A stretch of 6,891 nucleotides of DNA from assembly GCA_004525875.1 (NCBI GenBank), contig SPBQ01000124.1, forward strand, positions 1 through 6,891, given 5' to 3'. The stretch comes from Myxococcales bacterium. Lineage in GTDB: Bacteria > Desulfobacterota_B > Binatia > UBA1149 > SPBQ01. The notes beneath the pieces are model-generated. The model was given only the letters and a program-made list of their open reading frames with translations. It searched no databases and had not been told where the DNA came from. The translations under genes were made by a program, and so were the position numbers. Of this stretch, positions 1 to 6,697 are shown one piece after another; the stretch's first letter is position 1; every line of letters begins with the position of its first letter.

Positions 1-885
1 ATCTACTGGAACGACAAGTACGCCGTACCGGTAGCAGCTTTCATCGATGCGCCCGAGGACCCGGAGAAGGCGCTGTCCGAGGGGCGAGAGCGGCTGGGGC
101 GGTCCAGGGAGGAGGCGAAGGAGACGCCCTACGCCGATGCCCTCATACGATCCATCAAGTTCATCGACGACATCGACAAGGACGATTTCACCTGGGCCCC
201 CTACCAGCTCGTCTACGATTCGCCGGACAAGGCCCGCGGCGAGGAGCTCGAGGCCGACGAATCCATACGAACGCCGCTGCGCAAAGCGATCCTGGAGGCC
301 AAGAGCGAGTTCATCGTGGTATCGCCGTACTTCGTGCCACTGAAGAGCGGAACCGAGAAGCTCGCGGCGCTCAGCGTCAGTGGCATCAACGTGGTGGTAG
401 TCACGAACTCACTGGCGTCCACCAATCACGCGATCGTACACACCGGATACGCCCCTTACCGCAAGGAGCTGCTGGAACACGGCGTGAAACTGTACGAGAT
501 CCGTTCGGACAAGGCCGTGAGAGGCACCGATGAGTGGCAGGGCGAAAACGGCTCCGGCGGTGCCCTGCACACCAAGGGCTTCATCGTCGACCGCGAGGTC
601 CTGTTCGTGGGCTCGTTCAACTGGGATCCGCGTTCGGCGTTCATCAATACGGAGCTGGGCGTGATCCTATACTCGCCGGAGCTTGCATGCCCGCTCGCCG
701 AGGGCCTGGACAGCCAGGTCGGGGCCCGCACCTATCAGGCGTTCCTCGATGAGAACGGGAAGCTCCGCTGGCGCGGGGAAGAAAACGGAGAAGAGGTCGT
801 GCTCACCAAGGAACCGGACACCACGTGGTGGGACCGGTTCTCGGTGAACATGATGCGGGTCTTGCCCATGAGGGGGCAGCTCTAG
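1..885 (+). CDS. Phospholipase D family protein, ClsC-like cardiolipin synthase (C-terminal part, 5' end outside window)
   Basis: The reading frame is open from base 1 to the TAG at 883-885 and gives 294 residues, so the N-terminal part lies outside the window. The visible part carries one complete HxKx4D motif, H190-T-K-G-F-I-V-D197 (bases 568-591), followed by the family's GSFNWDPRS segment. The first HKD motif should lie just upstream of the window: the opening residues IYWNDKYAVPVAAF resemble the stretch that follows motif 1 in ClsC/YmdC-type enzymes. The block VTNSLASTNHAIVHTGY is also typical of that group. PLD enzymes use two HKD motifs to transfer a phosphatidyl group; cardiolipin synthases of this type condense phospholipids at the inner membrane. 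Family membership is well supported. The exact substrate is inferred, and another PLD-type phosphatidyltransferase is possible. No link to the convergent molybdoenzyme operon is evident. Confidence 0.88.
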   Translation: MYWNDKYAVPVAAFIDAPEDPEKALSEGRERLGRSREEAKETPYADALIRSIKFIDDIDKDDFTWAPYQLVYDSPDKARGEELEADESIRTPLRKAILEAKSEFIVVSPYFVPLKSGTEKLAALSVSGINVVVVTNSLASTNHAIVHTGYAPYRKELLEHGVKLYEIRSDKAVRGTDEWQGENGSGGALHTKGFIVDREVLFVGSFNWDPRSAFINTELGVILYSPELACPLAEGLDSQVGARTYQAFLDENGKLRWRGEENGEEVVLTKEPDTTWWDRFSVNMMRVLPMRGQL

Positions 886-953
886 CTCGACGTTCACACG
901 TCTTCCGACTCGATGACAAAGGGCATCGGCGCTCGATCCACGACGCCGCGCCG

Positions 954-958
954 AGGAG
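954..958 (+). promoter_or_regulatory. Shine-Dalgarno AGGAG setting the nitroreductase start
   Basis: AGGAG lies 7 bases before the ATG at 966. This favours that ATG over the in-frame GTG at 825, which would overlap the end of the phospholipase gene by about 60 bases. Confidence 0.65.
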
Positions 959-965
959 AATCTCG

Positions 966-1613
966 ATGGAGCCGTTCAGCCGATTCTCGATGCCGCTCGC
1001 CGAAGCGATGACCACGCAGCGCGCGATCCGACGGATCAAGCCCGATCCGGTCGACGATGATCTGCTGCTCGAGCTCATTGCGCTGGCGCTCAAGGGCCCC
1101 ACGGCGCAGGACGGCCAGAGCTGGGAGTTCATCGTCGTCCGCGACGCACAAACCAAGCTGCGGTTCGCGAAACAGTGCCGTCGAATGTGGCGACTGTACC
1201 GGCCGATCGCGGCGCGAGAGTTCCGCAACGATCCGAAGAAGCAGCGCATGTACAATGCGGTCGAGTGGAGCATCGACCACTTCGAGGAGATCCCCGTCTA
1301 CATCGTCGCCTGCTTTCGCGGCTCGCGACTCGGTTTCCCGCCGGTCCTCGGCGCCAGTACCTACGGCTCGATATTTCCAGCCGTACAGAACCTGCTGCTG
1401 GCGGCACGCGCGGCGGGTCTCGGAGCGAACCTCATCACGCTTCCGCTGTGGAGCAACTTCGCGGCCCGCAGGATTCTCGGCCTGCCCTGGGGAATCACGC
1501 CCGCGGCGATGATCCCGATCGGCTGGCCTCTCGGCAAGTACGGACCCACGACGCGCAAGCCGGTGGGCGACGTCGTGTCGCTGGACCGCTACGGGAACCG
1601 GCCGTGGAAGTAG
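966..1613 (+). CDS. Nitroreductase family protein (FMN-dependent oxidoreductase)
   Basis: This encodes 215 residues, the usual size for a single-domain nitroreductase. Such enzymes bind FMN, usually as homodimers, and use NAD(P)H to reduce nitro, quinone, enone or other substrates in the cytoplasm. The N-terminal TTQRAIRRIKPDPV (residues 16-29) matches the FMN-phosphate-binding RRSIR-type segment. GPTAQDGQSWEFIVVRD (residues 44-60) matches the family's aPSggNxQpW block, with Asp49 where Asn is usual. IFPAVQNLLLAARAAGLGA in the second half is the conserved helix before the substrate region, and the C-terminal IGWPLGKYGPTTRKPVGDVV matches the family's closing motif. The ATG at 966 is chosen for its AGGAG site and good alignment of the N terminus. 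The gene follows the phospholipase by 80 bases on the same strand and may be co-transcribed. Its natural substrate is unknown. Confidence 0.88.
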   Translation: MEPFSRFSMPLAEAMTTQRAIRRIKPDPVDDDLLLELIALALKGPTAQDGQSWEFIVVRDAQTKLRFAKQCRRMWRLYRPIAAREFRNDPKKQRMYNAVEWSIDHFEEIPVYIVACFRGSRLGFPPVLGASTYGSIFPAVQNLLLAARAAGLGANLITLPLWSNFAARRILGLPWGITPAAMIPIGWPLGKYGPTTRKPVGDVVSLDRYGNRPWK

Positions 1614-1623
1614 CCGCTGTAGC

Positions 1624-2175
1624 TCAGAACGCGGCCGCGAGGAACTTGCCGAACGCCCGGTAGCGCGGCAACTCGGCCTGCGCCGTGAGTGCGGAAGAGA
1701 ACCGGCCTACCCACGGCCTCAGCGTTCGATCGACGAACTCTCCGGCCGCCGCATGACGCTGCTCGCTCAGCCAGGCGGCAACCGCCAGCAGCACCGCGAC
1801 GTGATCGCGCGGAAGCACCGCAAGCCCCTGCGGAAATTCCAGCTCGACGGTCGCCACGAGAGTGTCGACGAGACCGGCGATCGCCGCGCCGCTGTTCGAG
1901 TCATTACCGGATAGCCAGGCAGAGGCCAGAGGCGCGGCGGCCTGCGGCACGATGAACAGACGGCAGTACTCGACTGCGGCGGCCTCGATCTCGGCGTGGC
2001 GCCACGGCCGCGAGAGCAACGGCGCGCACTCGGGCTCGCATTGCTCGAGACACTCCGCGACCGCCCGATCCTGCAGCAGCGCGAGCAGTTCGTCGTCGAT
2101 CTCGCCGGCCAGCACCCGGCCCAGCAGAGCCAGTGCGGATGCTTCGGGCGGTACGGCTGCTCGGTCCGTACTCAT
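1624..2175 (-). CDS. TorD/DmsD-family molybdoenzyme maturation chaperone
   Basis: This is a 183-residue, largely helical cytoplasmic protein of normal length for the TorD/DmsD/NarJ superfamily. These chaperones bind the leader or apo form of a molybdopterin catalytic subunit, assist cofactor insertion and delay Tat export until folding is complete. Visible signatures are the EYCRLFIVP segment (residues 69-77), equivalent to the family's YxxLFxxP, then LPRDHVAVLLAVAAWL (121-136), equivalent to the PxDHxxxxLxxxxxL helix, and a C-terminal LRPWVGRF (152-159). The ATG overlaps the stop of the catalytic subunit gene as ATGA (2175-2172), so translation is probably coupled and the partner is almost certainly that subunit. 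It is the last gene of the operon and ends 10 bases from the convergent nitroreductase stop. Sequence identity to characterised members looks low, as is normal for this family. Confidence 0.88.
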   Translation of the reverse strand: MSTDRAAVPPEASALALLGRVLAGEIDDELLALLQDRAVAECLEQCEPECAPLLSRPWRHAEIEAAAVEYCRLFIVPQAAAPLASAWLSGNDSNSGAAIAGLVDTLVATVELEFPQGLAVLPRDHVAVLLAVAAWLSEQRHAAAGEFVDRTLRPWVGRFSSALTAQAELPRYRAFGKFLAAAF

Positions 2176-4787
2176 AGAGCCGCTACCTTCTCCACACGGC
2201 AGACGTTGTCATACCAGTTCTGCCCGCCCGTCAACGGACACGGGTTGATCGGCAGCGCATCGTTGATGGCCACGCCGCCGCCGATGCCGCCGTTCTCGCT
2301 CACCCACCAGATCCTGCCGGGCAGGTCCCTGTCCGCGGGGAGATCCCCGGCATCCGCCGTTCCCTGCGACGGGGTAGTCGCATGCATTCGCGCAGCGCCC
2401 ACGGCGCCGTGCTCCCAGTGGCCCGCGTGATGCGAACAGGCGATCACCCTGCGGTGCATGCCTCGCAGGAAGCGCACGTGATTTTCGAACGCACCCATGA
2501 CACCGGCTTCACCCGCTCGATAGGTGTGGCCCCGGGGACGCATCACGCTGACCTTGACCGTATCGCCTTCCTCCACGCCCAGTCGCTTACCGGTATCCGG
2601 ATGCATGAAGACGGGGTTCGTGTGGACGATTTCTGCGTGGTACTTCCAGTGCCCCGATCGGCCCTGTGTGTGGACGTTCCACTTGAACGTGGTGAGGATG
2701 TAGTCGTCCTCGCCGAGGTCGCGATGCTCGGGGACGGTATCGTAAATCGCGATCGGGCTGGCGTTGACATCGTCGGCCGGTAGCCCGACGGCGCGCGCCG
2801 CCTCGGGCCAGATCTCATCGTAGACGTTGATCAATCGATTCGGCGTTGCGAAGCCACGCACCGGGCGACCGTCCTTGAGAATCCCGACGGCTTTGCCGGC
2901 GCGGGTGATGAGCCCAGTCTTCGCATCGACGTTCGTGTCGACGAGCTCCGCTTCGGTGAGCGGTCTCTCGTAGAGCTCGTAGTCCTTCGGCCGGCTCGCG
3001 TCTTGCCAGATACCTCGCCGCTTGAGCTCCTCCCAGGAGATCGGAAGGTTGCTGTACCACTCGCGGTAGAAGTCTTCCGGGTCTTCGAAGTCGAAGTACT
3101 GTTCCATACCACCACCGATTCGACGGGCGAGATCACGGAGAATGATCTGAACCGAGCGAGCCTCGCCGGCCGGTTCGACCAGCGGCTGACGCAGGCCGGT
3201 GTAGGGGATCAGGCCGTAGTTGTTGGTCGAGTGATGGTCCCAGCGCTCGAGACTGGTCGCGTCGGGAAGAACGATGTCGGCGTAGCTGGCCTGCTCGCCG
3301 TATCCGATGTCGATCGCGACGTGGAACGGGATGAGGGATTCGTCCTGCAGGACCTCGCGCACGACGTTCGCCTCGGGATAGCCGTAAGCCGCCCCGAGCG
3401 TGTAGGACATGTAGACACCGACGTTCTGGCGTCCCTCCTTTATATAAGGATACACGAGCTGGCCGACCCGCATCGGGTACCAGTGCCATGAGAGCGGATA
3501 CTCGCTCGGAGTGGCCAGCTCGCCGAAGTACTTCTTCCGCCATTTCTCCGGGAAGTTCAGCACGCGCTCCTGCACCTCGGCCGGCAGCTTCCTGAACGGC
3601 GCCTCGTTGTAGCCTTCTCCGATGCCCCACGGCTGCGGGTCGGTGGGGGTCGGCTCGGGCTGGCTGAGCTTCGGAAGTCCCTCCTGGCCGTAGCGCCCGG
3701 CCCACATACGCAGCGAGCTGAGACAGAACCCGCCAGGCTTGCCGACGTTTCCGACCAGGACATCCAGCATTCGAATCGCGCGGTCGGCCTGTACGCCGTT
3801 GTAGTGCTTGGCCGATCCGCGGTTCGACATCGTGCAACACGCGGGCGCGGCCTTCGCGAACTCGATCGCGATGCGCCGGATATCGGCTGCGGGCACACCG
3901 CTATGCGCCTCGGCCCACTCCGGTGTGTAGTCGCGTACGTGCTCGCGGAGATCCTCGAGCGGATAGTTCGCCCAGCGGTTCCAGAACTCGGCATTCTCCA
4001 GACTCTCGGCGAGAATGGTGTGGATCATCGCGAAGGCCACCGCGCCATCGGTACCAGGCATGATGGGGTAGTACTCGTCGGAGACGCTCGCCGTTGCTGA
4101 TGGGCGAACCTCGAAGGTCACCATCCGAGCGCCCTTGTCCACGCGGGCGTGTTGAATCCGATGCATCATATAGAGGCCGCCCTGGTAGGCCTCCATCGGA
4201 TTGCCGCCGAAGTTGACGATGAAACGGGTGTTCTCGAAGTCCTGCGACTCCCATTCGAACTCGCGACCGTAAAAGCTCATGAGCGGCGCGCGCCGGTTCG
4301 AAGAACAGATCGAGCGGCGGTTCAGACGATGCGGCGTACCGAATGCGTTCGTGAAGCGCTTGGTGAAACCCTTGGTCTTGTCGCGACCGTAATGGAACAC
4401 GAACTCTTCCGGACGGCCTGCCTCGCGCAGCGTCTTCATCCTGACCGCGATCTCATCGAGCGCCTCATCCCAGGAGATCCGCTTCCACTTGCCCTCCCCC
4501 CGCTTCCCCACTCGCTTTAGCGGGTACAGGAGACGCTCCGGATAGTAGGTGTAAGAGATCATCCCCTGAGCTTTCGAGCAGATATTTCCCTTCGTGTTCG
4601 GATCGAGCGGGTTGCCGTCGATGCGTCGCACGCGCCCGTCCTGGACCCAGCCGATGACACCGCAGTGGGTCGTGCAGCCGAAGCAGATCGTCGGTACAGC
4701 CGTGGCCTTCGTGTAGTCGATCTTGCCGGCGATCAGCGAGGCAACGTCGACATCCGCCGCATCGCCGGCCGCAAGCCGACGGATCAT
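2172..4787 (-). CDS. Molybdopterin (bis-MGD) oxidoreductase catalytic subunit, Psr/Phs/Ttr/Arr-like CISM; N-terminal Tat leader out of frame
   Basis: The in-frame ORF from the ATG at 4787 gives 871 residues. Residues 35-70 hold the N-terminal [4Fe-4S] motif C35-x2-C38-x3-C42-x27-C70. The bis-MGD core follows, with RRSICSSNRR around C161 as the likely Mo-ligating cysteine (codon 4307-4305), and the molybdopterin-dinucleotide-binding C-terminal domain covers roughly 695-865 (HPDTGKRLGVEEGDTVKV, then a QNWYDNVCRV ending). Cys ligation and a partner NrfD subunit place it with polysulfide, thiosulfate, tetrathionate, arsenate and selenate reductases and relatives; the substrate is not assignable by eye. 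It would exchange electrons with quinone through the two subunits encoded upstream. Directly upstream, 4870-4808 encodes a good twin-arginine leader in another frame, so the intended gene probably starts at 4870 and has about 898 residues. As written, only a leaderless, cytoplasmic form starting at 4787 could be made. The stop overlaps the chaperone start by ATGA. Confidence 0.9.
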   Translation of the reverse strand: MIRRLAAGDAADVDVASLIAGKIDYTKATAVPTICFGCTTHCGVIGWVQDGRVRRIDGNPLDPNTKGNICSKAQGMISYTYYPERLLYPLKRVGKRGEGKWKRISWDEALDEIAVRMKTLREAGRPEEFVFHYGRDKTKGFTKRFTNAFGTPHRLNRRSICSSNRRAPLMSFYGREFEWESQDFENTRFIVNFGGNPMEAYQGGLYMMHRIQHARVDKGARMVTFEVRPSATASVSDEYYPIMPGTDGAVAFAMIHTILAESLENAEFWNRWANYPLEDLREHVRDYTPEWAEAHSGVPAADIRRIAIEFAKAAPACCTMSNRGSAKHYNGVQADRAIRMLDVLVGNVGKPGGFCLSSLRMWAGRYGQEGLPKLSQPEPTPTDPQPWGIGEGYNEAPFRKLPAEVQERVLNFPEKWRKKYFGELATPSEYPLSWHWYPMRVGQLVYPYIKEGRQNVGVYMSYTLGAAYGYPEANVVREVLQDESLIPFHVAIDIGYGEQASYADIVLPDATSLERWDHHSTNNYGLIPYTGLRQPLVEPAGEARSVQIILRDLARRIGGGMEQYFDFEDPEDFYREWYSNLPISWEELKRRGIWQDASRPKDYELYERPLTEAELVDTNVDAKTGLITRAGKAVGILKDGRPVRGFATPNRLINVYDEIWPEAARAVGLPADDVNASPIAIYDTVPEHRDLGEDDYILTTFKWNVHTQGRSGHWKYHAEIVHTNPVFMHPDTGKRLGVEEGDTVKVSVMRPRGHTYRAGEAGVMGAFENHVRFLRGMHRRVIACSHHAGHWEHGAVGAARMHATTPSQGTADAGDLPADRDLPGRIWWVSENGGIGGGVAINDALPINPCPLTGGQNWYDNVCRVEKVAAL

Positions 4788-4870
4788 CGGCAGACTGCTC
4801 GCGCCCGCGCAACCGCCAGCGCGACGCCGGCACCGAGCTTCAGCACATCTCGCCGGGTGAGGTCAGGCAT
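4784..4870 (-). pseudogene. Out-of-frame Tat signal-peptide segment of the catalytic subunit gene
   Basis: Reading from the ATG at 4870 gives MPDLTRRDVLKLGAGVALA, then VARARAVCR and a TGA at 4786-4784. T-R-R-D-V-L-K matches the twin-arginine consensus (S/T-R-R-x-F-L-K, with Val for Phe), followed by a short Gly/Ala hydrophobic stretch, as in Tat leaders of molybdoenzymes. A GGAG sits 10 bases before the ATG, and the ATG is 15 bases after the NrfD gene stop, as expected for the true gene start. The frame of the catalytic subunit is open upstream to 4865, so a single indel between about 4864 and 4787 would fuse leader and enzyme. Removing two bases near 4807-4806 gives the smooth junction LAVA-GASSLPMIRR. 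The region around 4800-4810 is only G and C on this strand, a place where indels or sequencing errors are likely. The less likely alternative is a genuine 28-residue peptide coupled to the enzyme by the TGA/ATG overlap. Confidence 0.75.
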
Positions 4871-4885
4871 CGTCCGATATCTCCG

Positions 4886-5668
4886 TCACAGGGAATGCAT
4901 CGACTGACCTGCAGCGATCAACCAGTAGCGCAGCGCCAGCGCTCCCAGCACAACCAGCGCGCAGCGCCCCGCCGCGGCTGAAGCGGGCCTCATCACGACC
5001 CAGTACAAGGGCAGCACCGTCCCGAGAACGACGAACAGGAGCCAGAAGGCGGCCGGCCGCTCGGCCCCGGCGGTGGACCCGGCGCCGAGCATGAACAGGA
5101 GCGCCAGCAAGAGCTGCAATCCGCCAAGCACCCGTTCCGCCGATCGCGTACTCCCCGTCGTGCCGCGCCTGGAACCGATCACGGTGACGGCGCAAGCCCC
5201 CGCATGCAGTGACGAGATGGCGATCAGCGGCACGAGCACCGGCCCGTGCCACAGCGGGAACGCATGGGCCTGCCGAAGTACGAACGCGGGGTAGATGGCG
5301 ACACCCGCAGCCGCTGCCCGCAGAATCCACAGCATGGCCGTGTCGACTGCGCTTGGCCGAGCAGGAGGCAGCGCTACCGCGAACGCCGAGAGAATGAAGA
5401 CGACGAGAATCCTCGCGCCCCAAGCGATGGCCGACGCGGGATTGGCCGTGAGCAGAATGAGCCCGAAGTCACCGGGGCGCTCGAGATCCCCGATGAGGAA
5501 CAGCGCCCCGGCCAGGGAACACGCAGCAGCCCATGCAATCGCGTTGCGCCCGCCAAGCGCCTGGCTCGGGTCAGCGCTGGATGCCGCGAAGCTACCGAAG
5601 AGCGCCATCCCGGCGGCAACTCCTGCGAGGAACAGATAGGCGACGATCTGCTTCCCAAACGGGTTCAT
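4886..5668 (-). CDS. NrfD/PsrC-family integral membrane quinone-interacting subunit
   Basis: This encodes 260 residues, somewhat shorter than PsrC (about 310) but typical of compact NrfD-like proteins. I count eight hydrophobic segments: about 8-29, 40-61, 70-97, 106-130, 138-160, 175-193, 203-224 and 232-252. Family-like features are YLFLAGVAAGMALF in helix 1, the FLIGDLERPGDF loop after helix 2 (the xxxDLxRP motif) and LRYWLIAAGQ in the last helix. NrfD subunits anchor the Mo and Fe-S subunits to the inner membrane and exchange electrons with the quinone pool. The chosen ATG follows the ferredoxin-like gene stop by 7 bases and starts directly before helix 1; the frame is open further upstream, but only by overlapping that gene. 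A GA-rich tract (GGGGGAAGTGAGAGGG) precedes it. It is the second gene of the operon, 15 bases before the catalytic subunit's original start. Confidence 0.9.
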   Translation of the reverse strand: MNPFGKQIVAYLFLAGVAAGMALFGSFAASSADPSQALGGRNAIAWAAACSLAGALFLIGDLERPGDFGLILLTANPASAIAWGARILVVFILSAFAVALPPARPSAVDTAMLWILRAAAAGVAIYPAFVLRQAHAFPLWHGPVLVPLIAISSLHAGACAVTVIGSRRGTTGSTRSAERVLGGLQLLLALLFMLGAGSTAGAERPAAFWLLFVVLGTVLPLYWVVMRPASAAAGRCALVVLGALALRYWLIAAGQSMHSL

Positions 5669-5675
5669 GGCCCTC

Positions 5676-6368
5676 TCACTTCCCCCGCAGATGATCGAAG
5701 TTGTTCTGCTCGTAGATGATGTCTTCGTCGGCCGGGGAGATCTGAACGCCGGTGTTGGCCTTGTCTTCCATCCACTCCTCGTGGCGCACGTAGAGCACCG
5801 AGGGCGAGGTCCCCTCTCCCTCCTTCCACGCCCGGGCACCGCGGCACCGCGCGGTCTGGGTTACCGGGTCGGCCGCGTCTCCCAGATCGTGAAACTTCAA
5901 GGCTTCAGTCGGACACGCGCTCACGCATGCAGGGTCCAGCCCGACCTCCGTGCGATGCGTACACAGATCGCACTTCTCGGCCCGTCCGGTGTCCTCGTTG
6001 ATGAAGATCGCGCCGTAAGGGCACGCCGCGATGCAGGCCTTGTTCCCGCAGCATTTCTCCTCGTTGATGACCACACGCCCGTCGTCGAGCCGCCCGATCG
6101 CCTCGGTCGGGCAGGCCGACATGCACGGTGCGTCCTGGCAGTGCATGCAAAGCATCGGCGCGAACGCGATCGTCGTCCGGTCCGGCTCGGGCCGTTCGAA
6201 GTAGCGAACGCGAATTCGAAAATCGCCGAGACCGACTTCGTGCTCGGTCTTGCAGCTGACGCTACAGGCGTGGCATCCCGTGCAGCGATCCAGCTCGACG
6301 AGAATCGCCGATCGCTTCTTGGTCTTCTTGAACGCCGGACCGACGTTCTCCCAAGGAAGGTCAGCCAC
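5676..6368 (-). CDS. Four-cluster ferredoxin-like electron-transfer subunit (PsrB/DmsB/NrfC family)
   Basis: This encodes 230 residues starting at a GTG, the first usable start after an in-frame stop at 6422-6420; no strong Shine-Dalgarno is visible. Cluster motifs are C29-x2-C32-x2-C35-x3-C39, C74-x2-C77-x4-C82-x3-C86, C106-C107-G-N109-x2-C112-x3-C116, and C133-x2-C136-x11-C148-x3-C152. The fourth is the CDLC...CVSAC pattern typical of this family. The third is unusual, with Asn109 where the second Cys is normally found and an extra Cys at 107. The subunit wires electrons between the Mo subunit and the NrfD quinone site. It has no signal peptide of its own, so export, if any, would be by riding with the Tat-bearing catalytic subunit. 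A tail of about 75 residues after the last cluster, with PSVLYVRHEEWMED, probably contacts the partner subunits. It is the first gene of the operon. Confidence 0.92.
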   Translation of the reverse strand: MADLPWENVGPAFKKTKKRSAILVELDRCTGCHACSVSCKTEHEVGLGDFRIRVRYFERPEPDRTTIAFAPMLCMHCQDAPCMSACPTEAIGRLDDGRVVINEEKCCGNKACIAACPYGAIFINEDTGRAEKCDLCTHRTEVGLDPACVSACPTEALKFHDLGDAADPVTQTARCRGARAWKEGEGTSPSVLYVRHEEWMEDKANTGVQISPADEDIIYEQNNFDHLRGK

Positions 6369-6427
6369 CGAATTCGCCGTGGGGCACGCTCGCGCCGTGC
6401 GGGCTACGGAGAGGAAGGCTCAGGAGT

Positions 6428-6445
6428 GGACGACGAACGTCGTCC
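6428..6445. promoter_or_regulatory. Perfect 18-bp palindrome, candidate operator or leader hairpin
   Basis: GGACGACGAACGTCGTCC is fully self-complementary apart from its central AA pair: two 8-base arms, ggacgacg and cgtcgtcc. It lies about 60 bases upstream of the GTG of the ferredoxin-like gene and downstream of the promoter-like pair, so it would sit in the 5' leader of the operon. It has no adjacent T-run, so a rho-independent terminator is unlikely. A dimeric regulator site is the simplest reading; an RNA hairpin (7-bp stem, GAAC loop) is the alternative. Confidence 0.45.
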
Positions 6446-6520
6446 GAGGCGAAGCGGTTCAACCCGGCCACGCTAGAGACCTGTTTCGGGGATCTTCCGT
6501 GCAGCCGAACATCGACGTGG

Positions 6521-6550
6521 TGTTTAGCCGACGGTCATCGAAGATGTCAA
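6521..6550 (-). promoter_or_regulatory. Candidate sigma-70-type promoter for the molybdoenzyme operon
   Basis: On the minus strand an exact TTGACA (6550-6545) is followed after 18 bases by TAAACA (6526-6521), a weak -10 match. Transcription would start near 6514 and leave a 5' leader of roughly 145 bases before the operon's first start codon. The -35 is convincing and the -10 is not, which would fit an activator-dependent promoter. Confidence 0.4.
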
Positions 6551-6553
6551 CTT

Positions 6554-6560
6554 GTCGTCC
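6554..6560 (-). promoter_or_regulatory. Isolated copy of the palindrome half-site next to the -35 box
   Basis: GGACGAC on the minus strand repeats the first seven bases of the 6428-6445 palindrome arm and ends 3 bases before the TTGACA. Its position fits a regulator half-site at the promoter, but a 7-base match alone is weak evidence. Confidence 0.25.
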
Positions 6561-6656
6561 TACCCACGCGCCGAACCTCCCTCCCACGCCCGAGATGACG
6601 ACCCCGGATGGGCTCGGCCGTGGCCGGACCTGCACGCCGTCAGATGCTCATGTTGT

Positions 6657-6678
6657 CTGCCGGTCCGGCCGGCGGCAG
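6657..6678 (-). terminator. GC-rich hairpin after the XRE-type gene (weak terminator candidate)
   Basis: CTGCCG (6657-6662) and CGGCAG (6673-6678) form a six-base stem around a loop that itself contains CCGGCCGG. It begins 20 bases after the stop of the upstream minus-strand gene. The following minus-strand bases are ACAACATGAG, with no T-run, so it is not a classic intrinsic terminator. Confidence 0.2.
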
Positions 6679-6697
6679 AACTCGGCCGAGACGCGCG

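Larger units (their letters stand above)
6369..6697. other. Intergenic regulatory region upstream of the molybdoenzyme operon
   Basis: These 329 bases contain no ORF with recognisable protein features; open frames here on the + strand are short or run antisense into the operon. The region separates the XRE-type gene from the operon, both on the minus strand. It holds a promoter-like pair (6550-6521), a perfect 18-bp palindrome (6428-6445), a repeated half-site (6554-6560) and a GC-rich hairpin just after the upstream gene. No clear FNR-type TTGAT-N4-ATCAA site was seen. Confidence 0.6.

Noticed and set aside
889..902. Hairpin GACGT-TCAC-ACGTC just after the phospholipase stop
   Set aside because: The stem has five pairs and is followed by only two T's, too weak to call a terminator.
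825..965. Upstream GTG extension of the nitroreductase
   Set aside because: It would overlap the phospholipase gene and add residues not seen in the family; the ATG at 966 has AGGAG at good spacing.
803..1273. Minus-strand ORFs opposite the nitroreductase
   Set aside because: They are shadows of the + strand gene, with low-complexity composition and no family motifs.
2827..2834. TTGATCAA resembling part of an FNR-type site
   Set aside because: It lies inside the catalytic subunit gene, lacks the 4-base spacer of TTGAT-N4-ATCAA, and no promoter or gene start is nearby.
3440..3449. AT-rich TTTATATAAG resembling a -10 element
   Set aside because: It is within the catalytic subunit coding sequence (codons for a PYIKEG segment) with no partner -35 or gene start.
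5667..6476. Long + strand ORF (269 codons) opposite the ferredoxin-like gene
   Set aside because: It is antisense to a gene with clear cluster motifs, is Arg-rich, has no recognisable domain, and is explained by high GC content.
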